Source of the DNA: Caryophanales bacterium UBA4691
GTDB lineage: Bacteria > Bacillota_I > Bacilli_A > RFN20 > CAG-826
Assembly: GCA_002404865.1 (NCBI GenBank)
Contig: DHKP01000021.1
Coordinates: 1-24,848, forward strand
Direction: 5' to 3'
Length of the DNA: 24,848 nucleotides
Numbering within the stretch: the stretch's first letter is position 1; each line of letters starts with the position of its first letter. Both the position numbers and the translations under genes were made by a program. The notes below the pieces were generated by a model. The model was not told the origin of the DNA and ran no database searches. It saw only the letters and a program-made list of their open reading frames with translations. Of this stretch, positions 13,308-22,200 are shown piece by piece.

Positions 13308-15170
13308 ATGCATAATGAAGCCAAAATCAAAGACGGTTTGTTTTATGTTGGGGGGAGTGACCGCCGCTTAGCCCTATTCGAAAACGTCTATCCCTTAGAA
13401 AATGGCGTAAGCTACAACAGCTATCTTTACTTAGACGAAAAAACTTGCTTGCTCGATACAGTCGACGCAAGCGTAAGCAAAGTTTTTTATGACAATCTCG
13501 ATTATTTATTAGGGGATAGAAAGCTTGACTATCTTATCGTTAATCACATGGAACCGGACCATGCCGCTAATATCGGAGAGCTTCTTCTTCGCCATAAAGA
13601 GACCACGATCGTTGTTGGATCGATGGCGAAAGAATTCTTGCTCAATTATTTCCCAAAAATTGAAGCAAAGTTCCTCATTGTTAAAGAGGGAGATACCCTT
13701 TCTATTGGCAAACACCGCTTCCATTTTATAAGTGCCCCTATGGTCCATTGGCCAGAAGTGATGTTCACTTACGAAGAAGTAGACAAAATCTTATTTAGTG
13801 CCGATGCATTTGGAACATTCGGTGCCTTAAGCGGAAATATCTTTGCTGATTTAGGGAAATACGAAAAAGAACATCTTTCGGAAGCTAGACGTTACTACAC
13901 GAATATCGTTGGGAAATACGGCCCTCAAGTGATTAACGTCTTGAAAAAAGCGGCGACTTTAGATATTAAAACGATCGCACCTCTCCACGGACCGATTTTA
14001 GAGGGAAATCTCAATAAGATTATCAATTACTACATCAGGTGGGCAAATTATACCCCTGAAGAAAATGATGCTGTGATGATCGCGTATAGTTCGGTTTATG
14101 GCAATACGAAAAACGTCGCAGATATCTTGGCTACGAAATTAGCTAAAAAAGGTATCAAAAATCTCGTCGAGTATGACGTGAGCAAAACCGATAGCAGTTA
14201 TTTAATTGCCGAAGCTTTCCGCGTCCACACGATTGTTTTAGCGGCCACTACATATAACGCAGGCGTTTTCATCAAGATGGAGGATTTCTTGCATGATTTA
14301 GAAGCCCATAAAATCACCAATCGCACCATCGCTTTTATTGAAAACGGTTCTTGGGCACCTGCCGCAAAAGCCAATATGAAGCGGATTTTAGCTCCTTTAA
14401 GCAATATCAATTATCTCAATGAATCGTTAACGATCGCTTCATCTATCCATGATAATCAGCTTGAATCGCTTGACGCGATTGCAATTGCTATCGCCAAAGA
14501 CTTGCCACACTTAGAAACGTTAGAAATCGATACTAAGCCAATTAATCGCGACGCTTTATTTAAACTAACGTATGGTTTGTTCCTCGTTTTCTCGAAAGAC
14601 CAAAGCAATAAAGACAATGCCTCCATCAATAATTCCTTTTTCCAAATAAGTGATGACCCCTCCTTATTTGCTTTATCCGTGAATAAGGCTAACCTCACCG
14701 CTACGACAATCTTAGAAACCGGAATATTCAACGTGTCCGCATTAACGGAGGAGACTTCCTATTCTCTCATTAAGCGTTTCGGCTTCCAAAGCGGAAGAGA
14801 AGTCAATAAGTTCATAGGCTTTGAAAAGGAAGTTGAACGATCAAACAATGGCTTATATCGCTTAACGCATTCGACCAATGCTTACTATTCTTTAAAAGTA
14901 AAGCAATCCATTGACTGCGGAAATCATATTTTATTCATCGCAGAGCTCGTAGAAGCAAAAATATTATCGAGCGACAATAGCCTCACTTACGCATACTATT
15001 TCGCACATACTAAGCCAACTGCACTTCCAAGCTTGAACACAGGCTCAAAGAAAGTTGGATGGCGCTGCAAAATTTGTGGATATACCTATGTTGGTGAAGA
15101 ATTGCCAAAAGATTATATCTGCCCAATTTGCAAACATCCGGCATCCGATTTCGAAAAGGTTGAACTCTAA
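13308..15170 (+). CDS. Flavodiiron protein fused to a flavin reductase-like domain and a rubredoxin
   Basis: Flavodiiron proteins reduce O2 to water or NO to N2O in the cytosol of anaerobes. The 620 residues from ATG 13308 (GGAGG 8 bases upstream; the frame is open further upstream, but that ATG has no ribosome binding site) hold four modules. Residues 1-250 are the metallo-beta-lactamase-like diiron domain with the HMEPDH ligand motif, MVHWPEVMF, SADAFGTFG and PLHGPIL. Residues 255-400 are the flavodoxin domain, starting SSVYGNTKNVAD with the FMN phosphate loop. Residues about 420-570 are a flavin reductase-like split barrel (LTYGLFLVFSK...FNVSALTEETSYSLIKRFGF). The last 34 residues are a rubredoxin with CKICGYTYVGEELP and CPICKHPASDFE, shortened in the middle loop as in rubrerythrin tails. 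One polypeptide thus seems to hold most of an electron chain to the diiron site. It is single, with a terminator after it. Confidence 0.95.
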   Translation: MHNEAKIKDGLFYVGGSDRRLALFENVYPLENGVSYNSYLYLDEKTCLLDTVDASVSKVFYDNLDYLLGDRKLDYLIVNHMEPDHAANIGELLLRHKETTIVVGSMAKEFLLNYFPKIEAKFLIVKEGDTLSIGKHRFHFISAPMVHWPEVMFTYEEVDKILFSADAFGTFGALSGNIFADLGKYEKEHLSEARRYYTNIVGKYGPQVINVLKKAATLDIKTIAPLHGPILEGNLNKIINYYIRWANYTPEENDAVMIAYSSVYGNTKNVADILATKLAKKGIKNLVEYDVSKTDSSYLIAEAFRVHTIVLAATTYNAGVFIKMEDFLHDLEAHKITNRTIAFIENGSWAPAAKANMKRILAPLSNINYLNESLTIASSIHDNQLESLDAIAIAIAKDLPHLETLEIDTKPINRDALFKLTYGLFLVFSKDQSNKDNASINNSFFQISDDPSLFALSVNKANLTATTILETGIFNVSALTEETSYSLIKRFGFQSGREVNKFIGFEKEVERSNNGLYRLTHSTNAYYSLKVKQSIDCGNHILFIAELVEAKILSSDNSLTYAYYFAHTKPTALPSLNTGSKKVGWRCKICGYTYVGEELPKDYICPICKHPASDFEKVEL

Positions 15171-15180
15171 AATCTAGCCA

Positions 15181-15222
15181 AAACGCCTTTAATGAAAATT
15201 CTCATCGCTTAAGGCGTTTTTT
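15181..15222 (+). terminator. Terminator of the flavodiiron gene, probably bidirectional
   Basis: AAACGCCTT (15181-15189) and AAGGCGTTT (15211-15219) form a 9-bp stem, with an inner ATGA/TCAT pairing, followed by TTTTTT. On the minus strand the stem is followed by a shorter T-run (TTTTGG), which may also stop the small GNAT gene. Confidence 0.88.
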
Positions 15223-15248
15223 GACAAAAAAGAAAAAAGACTTGCGCA

Positions 15249-15488
15249 TCACTTTTGAAAATATTTTGCCGCATAAGAGCAAATCGGAATAATTTTTAGT
15301 TCGTGGCTATTCGCGAAAGTTTCTATTTCTTTCATTAAGGAACGAGCGATCCCTCGCCCTTGAAATTTTTCATTCACGACAGTGTGAAGAATACTTAATT
15401 CGTCATTATGAATTTCAAATTCAACATAGCCAACCATTTCTCCGTTCTCAATAAGTGAGAATCGATTGTCGCTTTTTGTAAATTCCAT
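15249..15488 (-). CDS. Short GNAT-type N-acetyltransferase
   Basis: A 79-residue protein of the very short GCN5-related class (PF14542 type, about 80-95 residues). The acetyl-CoA pyrophosphate loop is clear: VVNEKFQGRGIARSLM at 37-52, preceded by GEMVGYVEFEIHNDELSILHT and followed by the KEIETFANSHELKIIPICSYAAKYFQK helix-strand end typical of this group. The substrate is unknown; some relatives act on small molecules or protein N-termini, but nothing here decides it. ATG 15488 has a good GAGGGAG ribosome binding site. It stands alone between convergent and divergent neighbours. Confidence 0.9.
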   Translation of the reverse strand: MEFTKSDNRFSLIENGEMVGYVEFEIHNDELSILHTVVNEKFQGRGIARSLMKEIETFANSHELKIIPICSYAAKYFQK

Positions 15489-15611
15489 AAAATCTCCCTC
15501 TTTTTAATCTTCCCATAATTTAAGAAAGTAGGCGAGGCATGTACTCTATTAATAATGGCATTAATATTTGATGTAATTAGCAACGCTTTCATTTTGATAG
15601 CAAGTAGTTAA

Positions 15612-15629
15612 AAAGAGAGTAAACTCTTT
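15612..15629 (+). other. Hairpin just before the MATE start codon
   Basis: AAAGAG, six bases, CTCTTT: a perfect 6-bp stem ending six bases before the ATG and enclosing the only nearby purine-rich ribosome-binding candidate. It could limit translation, but the stem is AT-rich and weak. Confidence 0.35.
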
Positions 15630-15635
15630 CTTTGC

Positions 15636-17078
15636 ATGAAGCTATTAGGAAAAACGAGCGAAAACGATTTAACAGAAGGAAGCCTTTTTAAAAAGATTCC
15701 CCTATTTGCTTTACCTCTAGCATTAACGACAATCTTCCAGCTTTTTTATACAACCGTCGATTTGTTGACTGTCACCCATTTTGGAGGTGGCACATTATCA
15801 ATGACGGCTATCGGGAGCAATAGTGCTCTCATTAACCTTATTGTTACTGTTTTCGTTTCGATCCCAATTGGAGCAGGAGTAGCGATAGGAAACGCAAAAG
15901 GGGCGAATGATACCAAAAAAGCGCAAAACATCCTTCATACTTCTTTATTTGTTGGACTATTTAGCGGGATCCTTGTTGGCTTATTTGGCTTTTTCATGAG
16001 TCGCATTTTACTTGAGTGGATGGGCACTCCTCTTACCATCATTGATAAAGCCACCCAATATCTACAAATCTATTTCGTGGGTCTCCCATTCGTGATGATT
16101 TATAACTATGGGGCTCAAATTTTGCGTTCCTTAGGAGATTCAAAAAGACCTTTCTATATTTTAACTATCGCTGGAATCGTCAACATCGCTTTCGATTTTC
16201 TTTTCGTCATCGTCTTTGGATTAGACGTAGCAGGCGTAGCATGGGCGACCGTTTTAAGCGAAGCGGTAAGCGCATTACTAGTCACTCTGTGGCTGACTTT
16301 TTATAAAAAAGGCTTCGTTTATGTCCATTGGAAAGAAATGAGAATCGATTCAAAGGCCTTGAAGGAGATTCTTCTTATTGGCTTACCTGCCGGAATACAA
16401 GGGCTCGCTTTCTCGATTCCCAATGTGATGATTCAGTCCTCTTTGTACACGATTACCCGCTATTCCATTAATGGCGTAAATATCGGCATGAATGAAATCA
16501 TCTCCGGAAGTAGCGCTTCTTCCCAGGTGGAAGGATATATTTTCGCTTTGCTAGACGCTTTTAGCGCGACAGTTGTCGCTTTCGTCGGACAAAATTACGG
16601 AGCAAGAAAAATTGAAAATATCCGAAAATCATTCTGGTATGGTGCCTTTTGGCAATTTGTGGTTTGGGCGGTTTGCGCACTCGTTTGCGGAATCTTTCCG
16701 AAAGAACTCTTAGGCATTTTTATGAATGAAAGCGAAGACGTAAATATCACAAATGCCTTATTGGCAGGCCAAGAACGCCTTTACATCATGGGATTTACCT
16801 ATGGCTTAGATGGGTTGATGGGGATTTTTTCTAATTATTTAAGGGGCATGCGCCACAGCACCTCCCCCGCCCTTATCACTCTTTTTGGCTGCACTGGCTC
16901 AAGGATATTATTCATCTACACTTTGTTTCAGCTTCCATTTTTCCATACTATTTTCTGGTTATACGCCGCATTCCCTCTCAGTTGGATCCTCGTCGATCTT
17001 GTGTATATTCCGGTGATTCTACGCGCAGAGAAAAAAGAGTTTTCCTTGATAAAAGAAGAAAAATTATCTAACCATTAA
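15636..17078 (+). CDS. MATE family multidrug/sodium antiporter
   Basis: A membrane exporter of drugs or metabolites driven by Na+ or H+. Its 480 residues hold about twelve hydrophobic segments in two homologous halves. The N-terminal half begins DLTEGSLFKKIPLFALPLALTTIFQLFYTTVD, the standard MATE opening, followed by VSIPIGAGVAIGNAKGANDTKKAQ, the loop typical of NorM/DinF-like proteins. The second half repeats it with LLDAFSATVVAFVGQNYGARKIENIRKS. The substrate is not predictable. The start is set by this conserved opening, yet no Shine-Dalgarno stands at normal spacing: the only purine run (GAGAG, 15615-15619) lies 16 bases away and is inside a small hairpin. Its TAA overlaps the stop of the convergent ABC permease gene, with no terminator between. 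Confidence 0.93.
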   Translation: MKLLGKTSENDLTEGSLFKKIPLFALPLALTTIFQLFYTTVDLLTVTHFGGGTLSMTAIGSNSALINLIVTVFVSIPIGAGVAIGNAKGANDTKKAQNILHTSLFVGLFSGILVGLFGFFMSRILLEWMGTPLTIIDKATQYLQIYFVGLPFVMIYNYGAQILRSLGDSKRPFYILTIAGIVNIAFDFLFVIVFGLDVAGVAWATVLSEAVSALLVTLWLTFYKKGFVYVHWKEMRIDSKALKEILLIGLPAGIQGLAFSIPNVMIQSSLYTITRYSINGVNIGMNEIISGSSASSQVEGYIFALLDAFSATVVAFVGQNYGARKIENIRKSFWYGAFWQFVVWAVCALVCGIFPKELLGIFMNESEDVNITNALLAGQERLYIMGFTYGLDGLMGIFSNYLRGMRHSTSPALITLFGCTGSRILFIYTLFQLPFFHTIFWLYAAFPLSWILVDLVYIPVILRAEKKEFSLIKEEKLSNH

Positions 17079-17971
17079 GCGCCTTTCCGTTTTTTAAAGA
17101 AACTGAGTAATAAATAAATGCCGATAAAGGCAATGATGCTAAATAGTAGAACTAGATACATCGCCCAAATGGGGACGGAATAAGAGAAGAATTCTAGACT
17201 GCAGTCCATGCTCTTTTTTATCCCATCTACCGCTTCGATTGGCAAGGTTTTCCCAAGCTCAATGAAAGCGCCATTCAAAGCATGGTTGCGTAATAAAGAA
17301 GTCCCGTACGTTCCAGGAAGGAACATCAACGCGTTTCTTAAACCGCTAGAGAAAGAAGCAAGCGGCATATACGCTCCGCATAAAAAGCCATATCCTGCCG
17401 AGATGACAGTTCCTACCCCGGATACTTGTCCTTGACTCTTAAGGAAAAAATTAATCACAGAAGAAAAAGCACTTCCAAACATCGTAAGTAAAAAAACATC
17501 CAAAATTAATAGGAATACATCCCCCACGCTTAAAAACCAGCCAGTAGCGGCGACATAAATAAAACAAACGCCAAGCGCTAAATAAGCGACGATTAAAGTT
17601 GCTAACAACGTCGAAGCAAAATATGAAAGCGCAAGAGCAGTCCTTTTAAGTGGAGAGACAAGCAAATCGTCAACGGTCTTTTTGACGCGATCTTCCGCCA
17701 TAAGGGTATTTGAGCAAAAGGCTACGGTGACACAACTTACCGCAAGCAAAGAAGATACAAGTTGCCCGGAAACTATCGCATTAACTAGCTTTTCGTCGAT
17801 TTCTACCCCAATAGGGAGACTATTTTGAAAACTGTCGCGATAAATTTTGGCTAAAAACGTGGAATAAAGAACCAAAAGAATAATCGGCGTAATCAAAGAA
17901 GTAAAAAGCATTCCCTTGTCCTTGAAGAAAATTTTGACATTCCGTTTGGTAAGACTAATAAAGGTCCTCAT
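17075..17971 (-). CDS. ABC-2 type transporter permease
   Basis: The membrane part of an ABC exporter, 298 residues with about six hydrophobic segments arranged as in the ABC-2 family: a first segment after MRTFISLTKRNVKIFFKDKGMLFTSLITP, a large external loop (about 45-60), then five segments with the family motif region VKKTVDDLLVSPLKRTALALSYFAST near 95-120. An external stretch near 230-250 (VDGIKKSMDCSLEFFSYS) precedes the last segment. Its ATG overlaps the stop of the ATPase gene by one base (TAATG), so the two form a pair. Drug, lipid or peptide export are all possible. Its TAA shares TTAA with the stop of the convergent MATE gene. Confidence 0.92.
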   Translation of the reverse strand: MRTFISLTKRNVKIFFKDKGMLFTSLITPIILLVLYSTFLAKIYRDSFQNSLPIGVEIDEKLVNAIVSGQLVSSLLAVSCVTVAFCSNTLMAEDRVKKTVDDLLVSPLKRTALALSYFASTLLATLIVAYLALGVCFIYVAATGWFLSVGDVFLLILDVFLLTMFGSAFSSVINFFLKSQGQVSGVGTVISAGYGFLCGAYMPLASFSSGLRNALMFLPGTYGTSLLRNHALNGAFIELGKTLPIEAVDGIKKSMDCSLEFFSYSVPIWAMYLVLLFSIIAFIGIYLLLSFFKKRKGA

Positions 17972-18882
17972 TATTCGTTACCCCCTTCTAATTTCTTGCC
18001 TGTCGCTGCTAAAAACACATCATCCATCTTTCCTTTGGTAACCTCAAAATCAACGAAAAGTTCCTTATGGGTAATGATCAAATCGCGCGCTTCTAATGTG
18101 TTTTTCACTTCGATTCGAATCGCATCGCGTATCTTTTCGTAGGGGAGATTAAGTTTTTTAATCGCCTCTTCATCGTAATGATACAAAACGATAAAATCGC
18201 CGGTAAAACGATTCTTTAATTCTAAAGGTGTCCCTTCCGCAACAATAGAACCGTGGTCTAGAATCACTACGTAATCCGCATCGCTCACTTCTTCCATATA
18301 GTGCGTTGTGAGGAAAATGGTCATCCCTTTTTCCTTGCGGTAATAATCGATAACGTTCCAAAGGGTCTTCCTAGTCTGAGGATCTAAACCTGTCGTCGGT
18401 TCATCTAGAATCAAAATCTTCGGTTCGTGAAAAAGGGCTCTTGCAACATCGATTCTTCGTCTTTGCCCGCCTGAAAGCTTTCCGACGGTCCTTTTTAATA
18501 AATCTTCAAAACCAAGTTGCTTTGCTAATAGCGATAAGCGGCTTTTAAAAGCGGAGCCAAATATCCCATACAAAGAGGCACGGGATTCTAAATTCTCTAG
18601 CACACTTAAAGAGGAATCTAACAATGAATTTTGGAAAACAACACCGATTTCTTTACTGATAGAGTCAAAATCTTGATCGATATCTTTTCCATCGATAAAA
18701 ACACTTCCACTGTCCTTCTTTTTCATTCCAGTCATTATGGAAATGGTTGTGCTTTTCCCAGCGCCATTAACGCCCAAAAACGCAAAGAATTCGCCTTTTT
18801 TGACATGGAAAGAAAGATGATTTACTGCATGGACATCTTGAAAAGACTTATCCAAATTCTTAATATCAATCATGTAATCCAT
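17971..18882 (-). CDS. ABC transporter ATP-binding protein (exporter type)
   Basis: The ATPase of the exporter, 303 residues. Walker A GVNGAGKST at 37-45, Q-loop VFQNSLLD near 82-89, signature LSGGQ at 136-140, Walker B ILILDEPT at 156-163, D-loop GLDPQT, and the switch histidine in FLTTHYMEE are all intact. After residue 220 comes the C-terminal extension typical of DrrA/CcmA-like exporters (DFIVLYHYDEEAIKKLNLPYEKI...KGKMDDVFLAATGKKLEGG). It precedes its permease in a two-gene operon. The start at 18882 gives MDYMIDIKNL; the ATG three codons later is an alternative. Confidence 0.95.
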   Translation of the reverse strand: MDYMIDIKNLDKSFQDVHAVNHLSFHVKKGEFFAFLGVNGAGKSTTISIMTGMKKKDSGSVFIDGKDIDQDFDSISKEIGVVFQNSLLDSSLSVLENLESRASLYGIFGSAFKSRLSLLAKQLGFEDLLKRTVGKLSGGQRRRIDVARALFHEPKILILDEPTTGLDPQTRKTLWNVIDYYRKEKGMTIFLTTHYMEEVSDADYVVILDHGSIVAEGTPLELKNRFTGDFIVLYHYDEEAIKKLNLPYEKIRDAIRIEVKNTLEARDLIITHKELFVDFEVTKGKMDDVFLAATGKKLEGGNE

Positions 18883-18909
18883 ATTAATCCCCTAACAGAT
18901 ATTGATACT

Positions 18910-18918
18910 ACTATAGCA
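18910..18918 (-). promoter_or_regulatory. Extended -10 promoter of the ABC operon
   Basis: On the minus strand TGC followed by TATAGT (18910-18915) is an extended -10 with 5 of 6 consensus bases; the -35 is poor (TTCGAT at 18 bases). The leader would be about 20 bases and contains TAGGGGATTAAT before the ATG. Confidence 0.5.
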
Positions 18919-19138
18919 AATACTGCGCTCAAAATCGAAATGATAAAATTTACAATCCGGGTAACCTCATTTGTGATTCCAGGCATTTTTACTGATAAAT
19001 ATCAAAAGCCCGGCCTTCTATTTCGCGTACAAAACTAAAAAAACAATGCAAAATAGAAAAAATGCAAAACGTCTATTCTCTTAAATTTCATTGTTTTGAT
19101 TATCCGATATTCTCGTTAAAGCGGATGATTCAAGAACA
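18919..19138. other. AT-rich intergenic region
   Basis: The 318 bases between the ABC operon and the GH3 gene hold the ABC promoter at one end and the GH3 terminator at the other. In between, AATGCAAAA occurs twice within about 30 bases (19045-19075) and AAAACAATG/CATTGTTTT form a long-range inverted repeat. I see no gene. Confidence 0.4.
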
Positions 19139-19173
19139 ATAAGGGTTGGCCTATGTATAAAGCCAACCCTTAT
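19139..19173 (-). terminator. Hairpin terminator of the lipoprotein-GH3 operon
   Basis: ATAAGGGTTGGC (19139-19150) and GCCAACCCTTAT (19162-19173) are a perfect 12-bp inverted repeat with an 11-base loop, 28 bases after the GH3 stop. The T-content after the stem on the minus strand is modest (TGTTCTTG), so termination may be partial or the hairpin may protect the 3' end of the message. Confidence 0.65.
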
Positions 19174-19200
19174 CAAAAAGATGATAATGAATTACCTAAT

Positions 19201-22200
19201 TTATTGTTCCTTCTTTTTCTTCGGTGTTCTTAATACGAAATATGCCCACACCCCTAGTCCAGCGACAGTGACAACATCAAGCGGAAGAACGCCCCAAATA
19301 ATCCACCAAGGAAATGGGACTTCTCTAACGATGACTTGATTGATATCAACCGATATCGTATCTAATGATGCGTCTCTCGTTTGATTTAAATAATAGGCTC
19401 TAGCGTTGGAATAAAGGATGTTTTTTGCGGAATTTCTAGCGAAGTGAGCATAGATTTTGTCGCTGAAGTTGACTTCTTCAGCATTCGATTGGCCACCTGT
19501 GAGCCAGAGATCATTGCCGGCAATCAAACCCGCTTTTAAGGGCATTAAGGATTTTCCAGCGTAGTAATCAGTTATGACACTTCCTCTAAACCCCCACTCA
19601 TTTCGTAGAATTTCAGTACACAAAGCATAATTCGCACCAGTCCAAATTGTTCCTAACAAATTAAACGAGGACATAATTCCGGTTGCATCGCCTTCTTTCA
19701 CCGCTATCTCGAATGGCTTCAGATAAATCTCTCTTAATGCTTGTTCCGACAAATAGGTTTTTAGGCCCGCTCGGTTTTGTTCTTGGTCATTCACAACGAA
19801 ATGCTTAACGTAAGTATTGACGCCCATTGAAGTTGAACCTTTGGAAGAGGATGCTGCCATTTTCCCCGAAAGCAAAGAATCTTCCGAATAATATTCGCTA
19901 TTTCTGCCTCCAAATGGGCTTCTTTGCATATTTGCGCCAGGCGCATACCATCCGCCAACGCCGACCGCAGTGGCTTCAGCACCGATTGATTTGCCGAAAG
20001 AATATGCCAAATTAGTATCCCACGAGGTGCCGATTGTAGCAGGCATCGAAAACATAGTCCAGCCAGCTTTGTCCGGGCGGCTTGCAGTGTTGTCAATTTC
20101 CATATTATGGCGATTGAGTCCGGCCGGGCCATCGTTTTCAAGGACGAATTTTTTCCCAACCGATTCAATTGACAAAGTGCAGTACCCACCGCGATTGACT
20201 AAAGTATTGATGTCCTTCTGAGACATTTGGTTTAAAAGATCTTCCCACTTGGCATTATCATAATCAGCCCCTAATTCCATGAGCAAATCCTTATTGGGAA
20301 CAACGTTTCCTTTATCTAAGTCGTTTTTGCTTGCCTTTTCACCATTAGATGTCGTGTACATCCAATAATGCGTAGAAGCTGATCCGTAAATATGCTCAGG
20401 GATTTTCGATTCATCAATTCCGCCATATACGTGCTTTAAACCGTCACTAATAGCTTTGCCACCTCTTGCGCTAGCAGATGTTTTGGGGAACGATTTATTG
20501 AAATCAGCCCTAGTGAGATAAGTCCAATGATCGCCATCTAAATTATTGCCATCAATCGCGGAACCGCCATAAGCGCTGATTTGCTTCGTGTCGAAAGTAC
20601 CATCTTCTTGCTTGGAAACAACCGAATAGTCCGTGAATCTATTTGTAACTCTGGTCCCGGTCTTTGGATCGTTTGTGATTCTGACGGTCTTCTTCAGATT
20701 GAAATCGAATTCGTTATTTTCCATATTGGCTAAAGTATGAGAATCCGTTCGGAGCGAAAAGCGATAAGTGCCACGATCTAACTCATAGCCAACATTACGA
20801 TTGGTGTTTTTATCGTAGCAGTCATAACTTGCGAAATCATATCCACTGAAAGTCAAGGTAACGGTAGAAGACTTGTGCGCAGGAATAAGTCCAGTTTTAG
20901 CAAAAGCTAATAGATTTACGGAAGATTTTTCAATTCCTCTTTGGTAATAAGGCGGATTGACGTAAAGTTGAACGACGTCCTTACCAGGGATATCAGAATT
21001 GTTTGTGACGTTTACCTTCACGGTGAATTTTGTGTTTTCATCAATGAAATCCTCTCCAACTTTAATCCGATTTCCGTCTTGATCTATAGCGGATAATTCC
21101 GCTAGCTCCCATTGAAATTTTGAATAAGATAATCCATACCCAAAAGGATATTGCACTACCCCATCATAGCCATTGCCATATTGGTTGCTGACATCATTCC
21201 AATAGCCCATCGCATCAGCGGTTTCAAACCATTTATAGCCGACATAGATATCTTCTAAATACGTAGCAAATTTCTGTGAATCGGCAGTTTTGGCACCTCC
21301 ATTGGCAAAAGAAGCGTCCAACGACAAATCATATGGGTGAGTCGATGTGGTTTTGCCACTGGGATTCGTTTCTCCCGTAAGAATTTTAGGGATAGCAAAA
21401 GCGCCATTCTCTCCTAAACCATTTACCGTTAAGCAAGCGTCAATGTCATAGTCTTCAAGGAATTTAAGATTCATTTCGTTACAAGAATTTACCAAAACGA
21501 TGACTTTTTCAAAATTATCCTTGCACATCTTCAACATCGCTTCTTCTTCGGTAGTAACGTCTAGATAGGTTCTAGTGTCATCAATGAGGAAGTCGCTACC
21601 AACATAGGTTTTCTTGCCATCATCGTTCTTAATTTGCTTATAAGGCAAATCAGTTCCTTCGCCTCCTAGCCTTGAAAGAACAACGAGCGCCGTACTCGAG
21701 AAGTTTTTGGCGTTTTCCAAAATCGTTTTTCCATTGGCGCCGGGACGGTCATAGTAATCGCGCGTAGGCTCGGTAAGCTGATAATAGTTCGGATTTTGTG
21801 CAAGTGCCCTAATAAGATTTCCACTTTGATCAGTTGCCCGTGTCTTGCAGAAATCTTCGTACATTTTCGTTAGTTCCGTATTCGTTTCGATTCCAACCGA
21901 AGGATCGTTTAAAACGGTAATTAGGTCTTTGACTTTTAATCTGCTCGCACCCGAATTTGAATTGGCGCTACCATCACTGCCACAAACCCATCCTCCCTTT
22001 GTGGAAGACCAACCAAATACATTGATTTTCTTTAAACTTTCTTTAGCAATAGGAAGCGTATTCCTTTCGTTTCGAACCATCACGATTCCTTCCTCGCCAA
22101 TTTTGATATTTAAATCTTTCGATTGGGCAATTGCCTCCTTGAAAGTCTCGCTATTTTCGTAATTTATTCCAGACCCATACAAATAATTGGTTATCAAGGA

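Noticed and set aside
18631..19038. A 135-codon plus-strand ORF running into the intergenic region
   Set aside because: Mostly antisense to the ABC ATPase; the composition is a shadow frame and no ribosome binding site precedes it.
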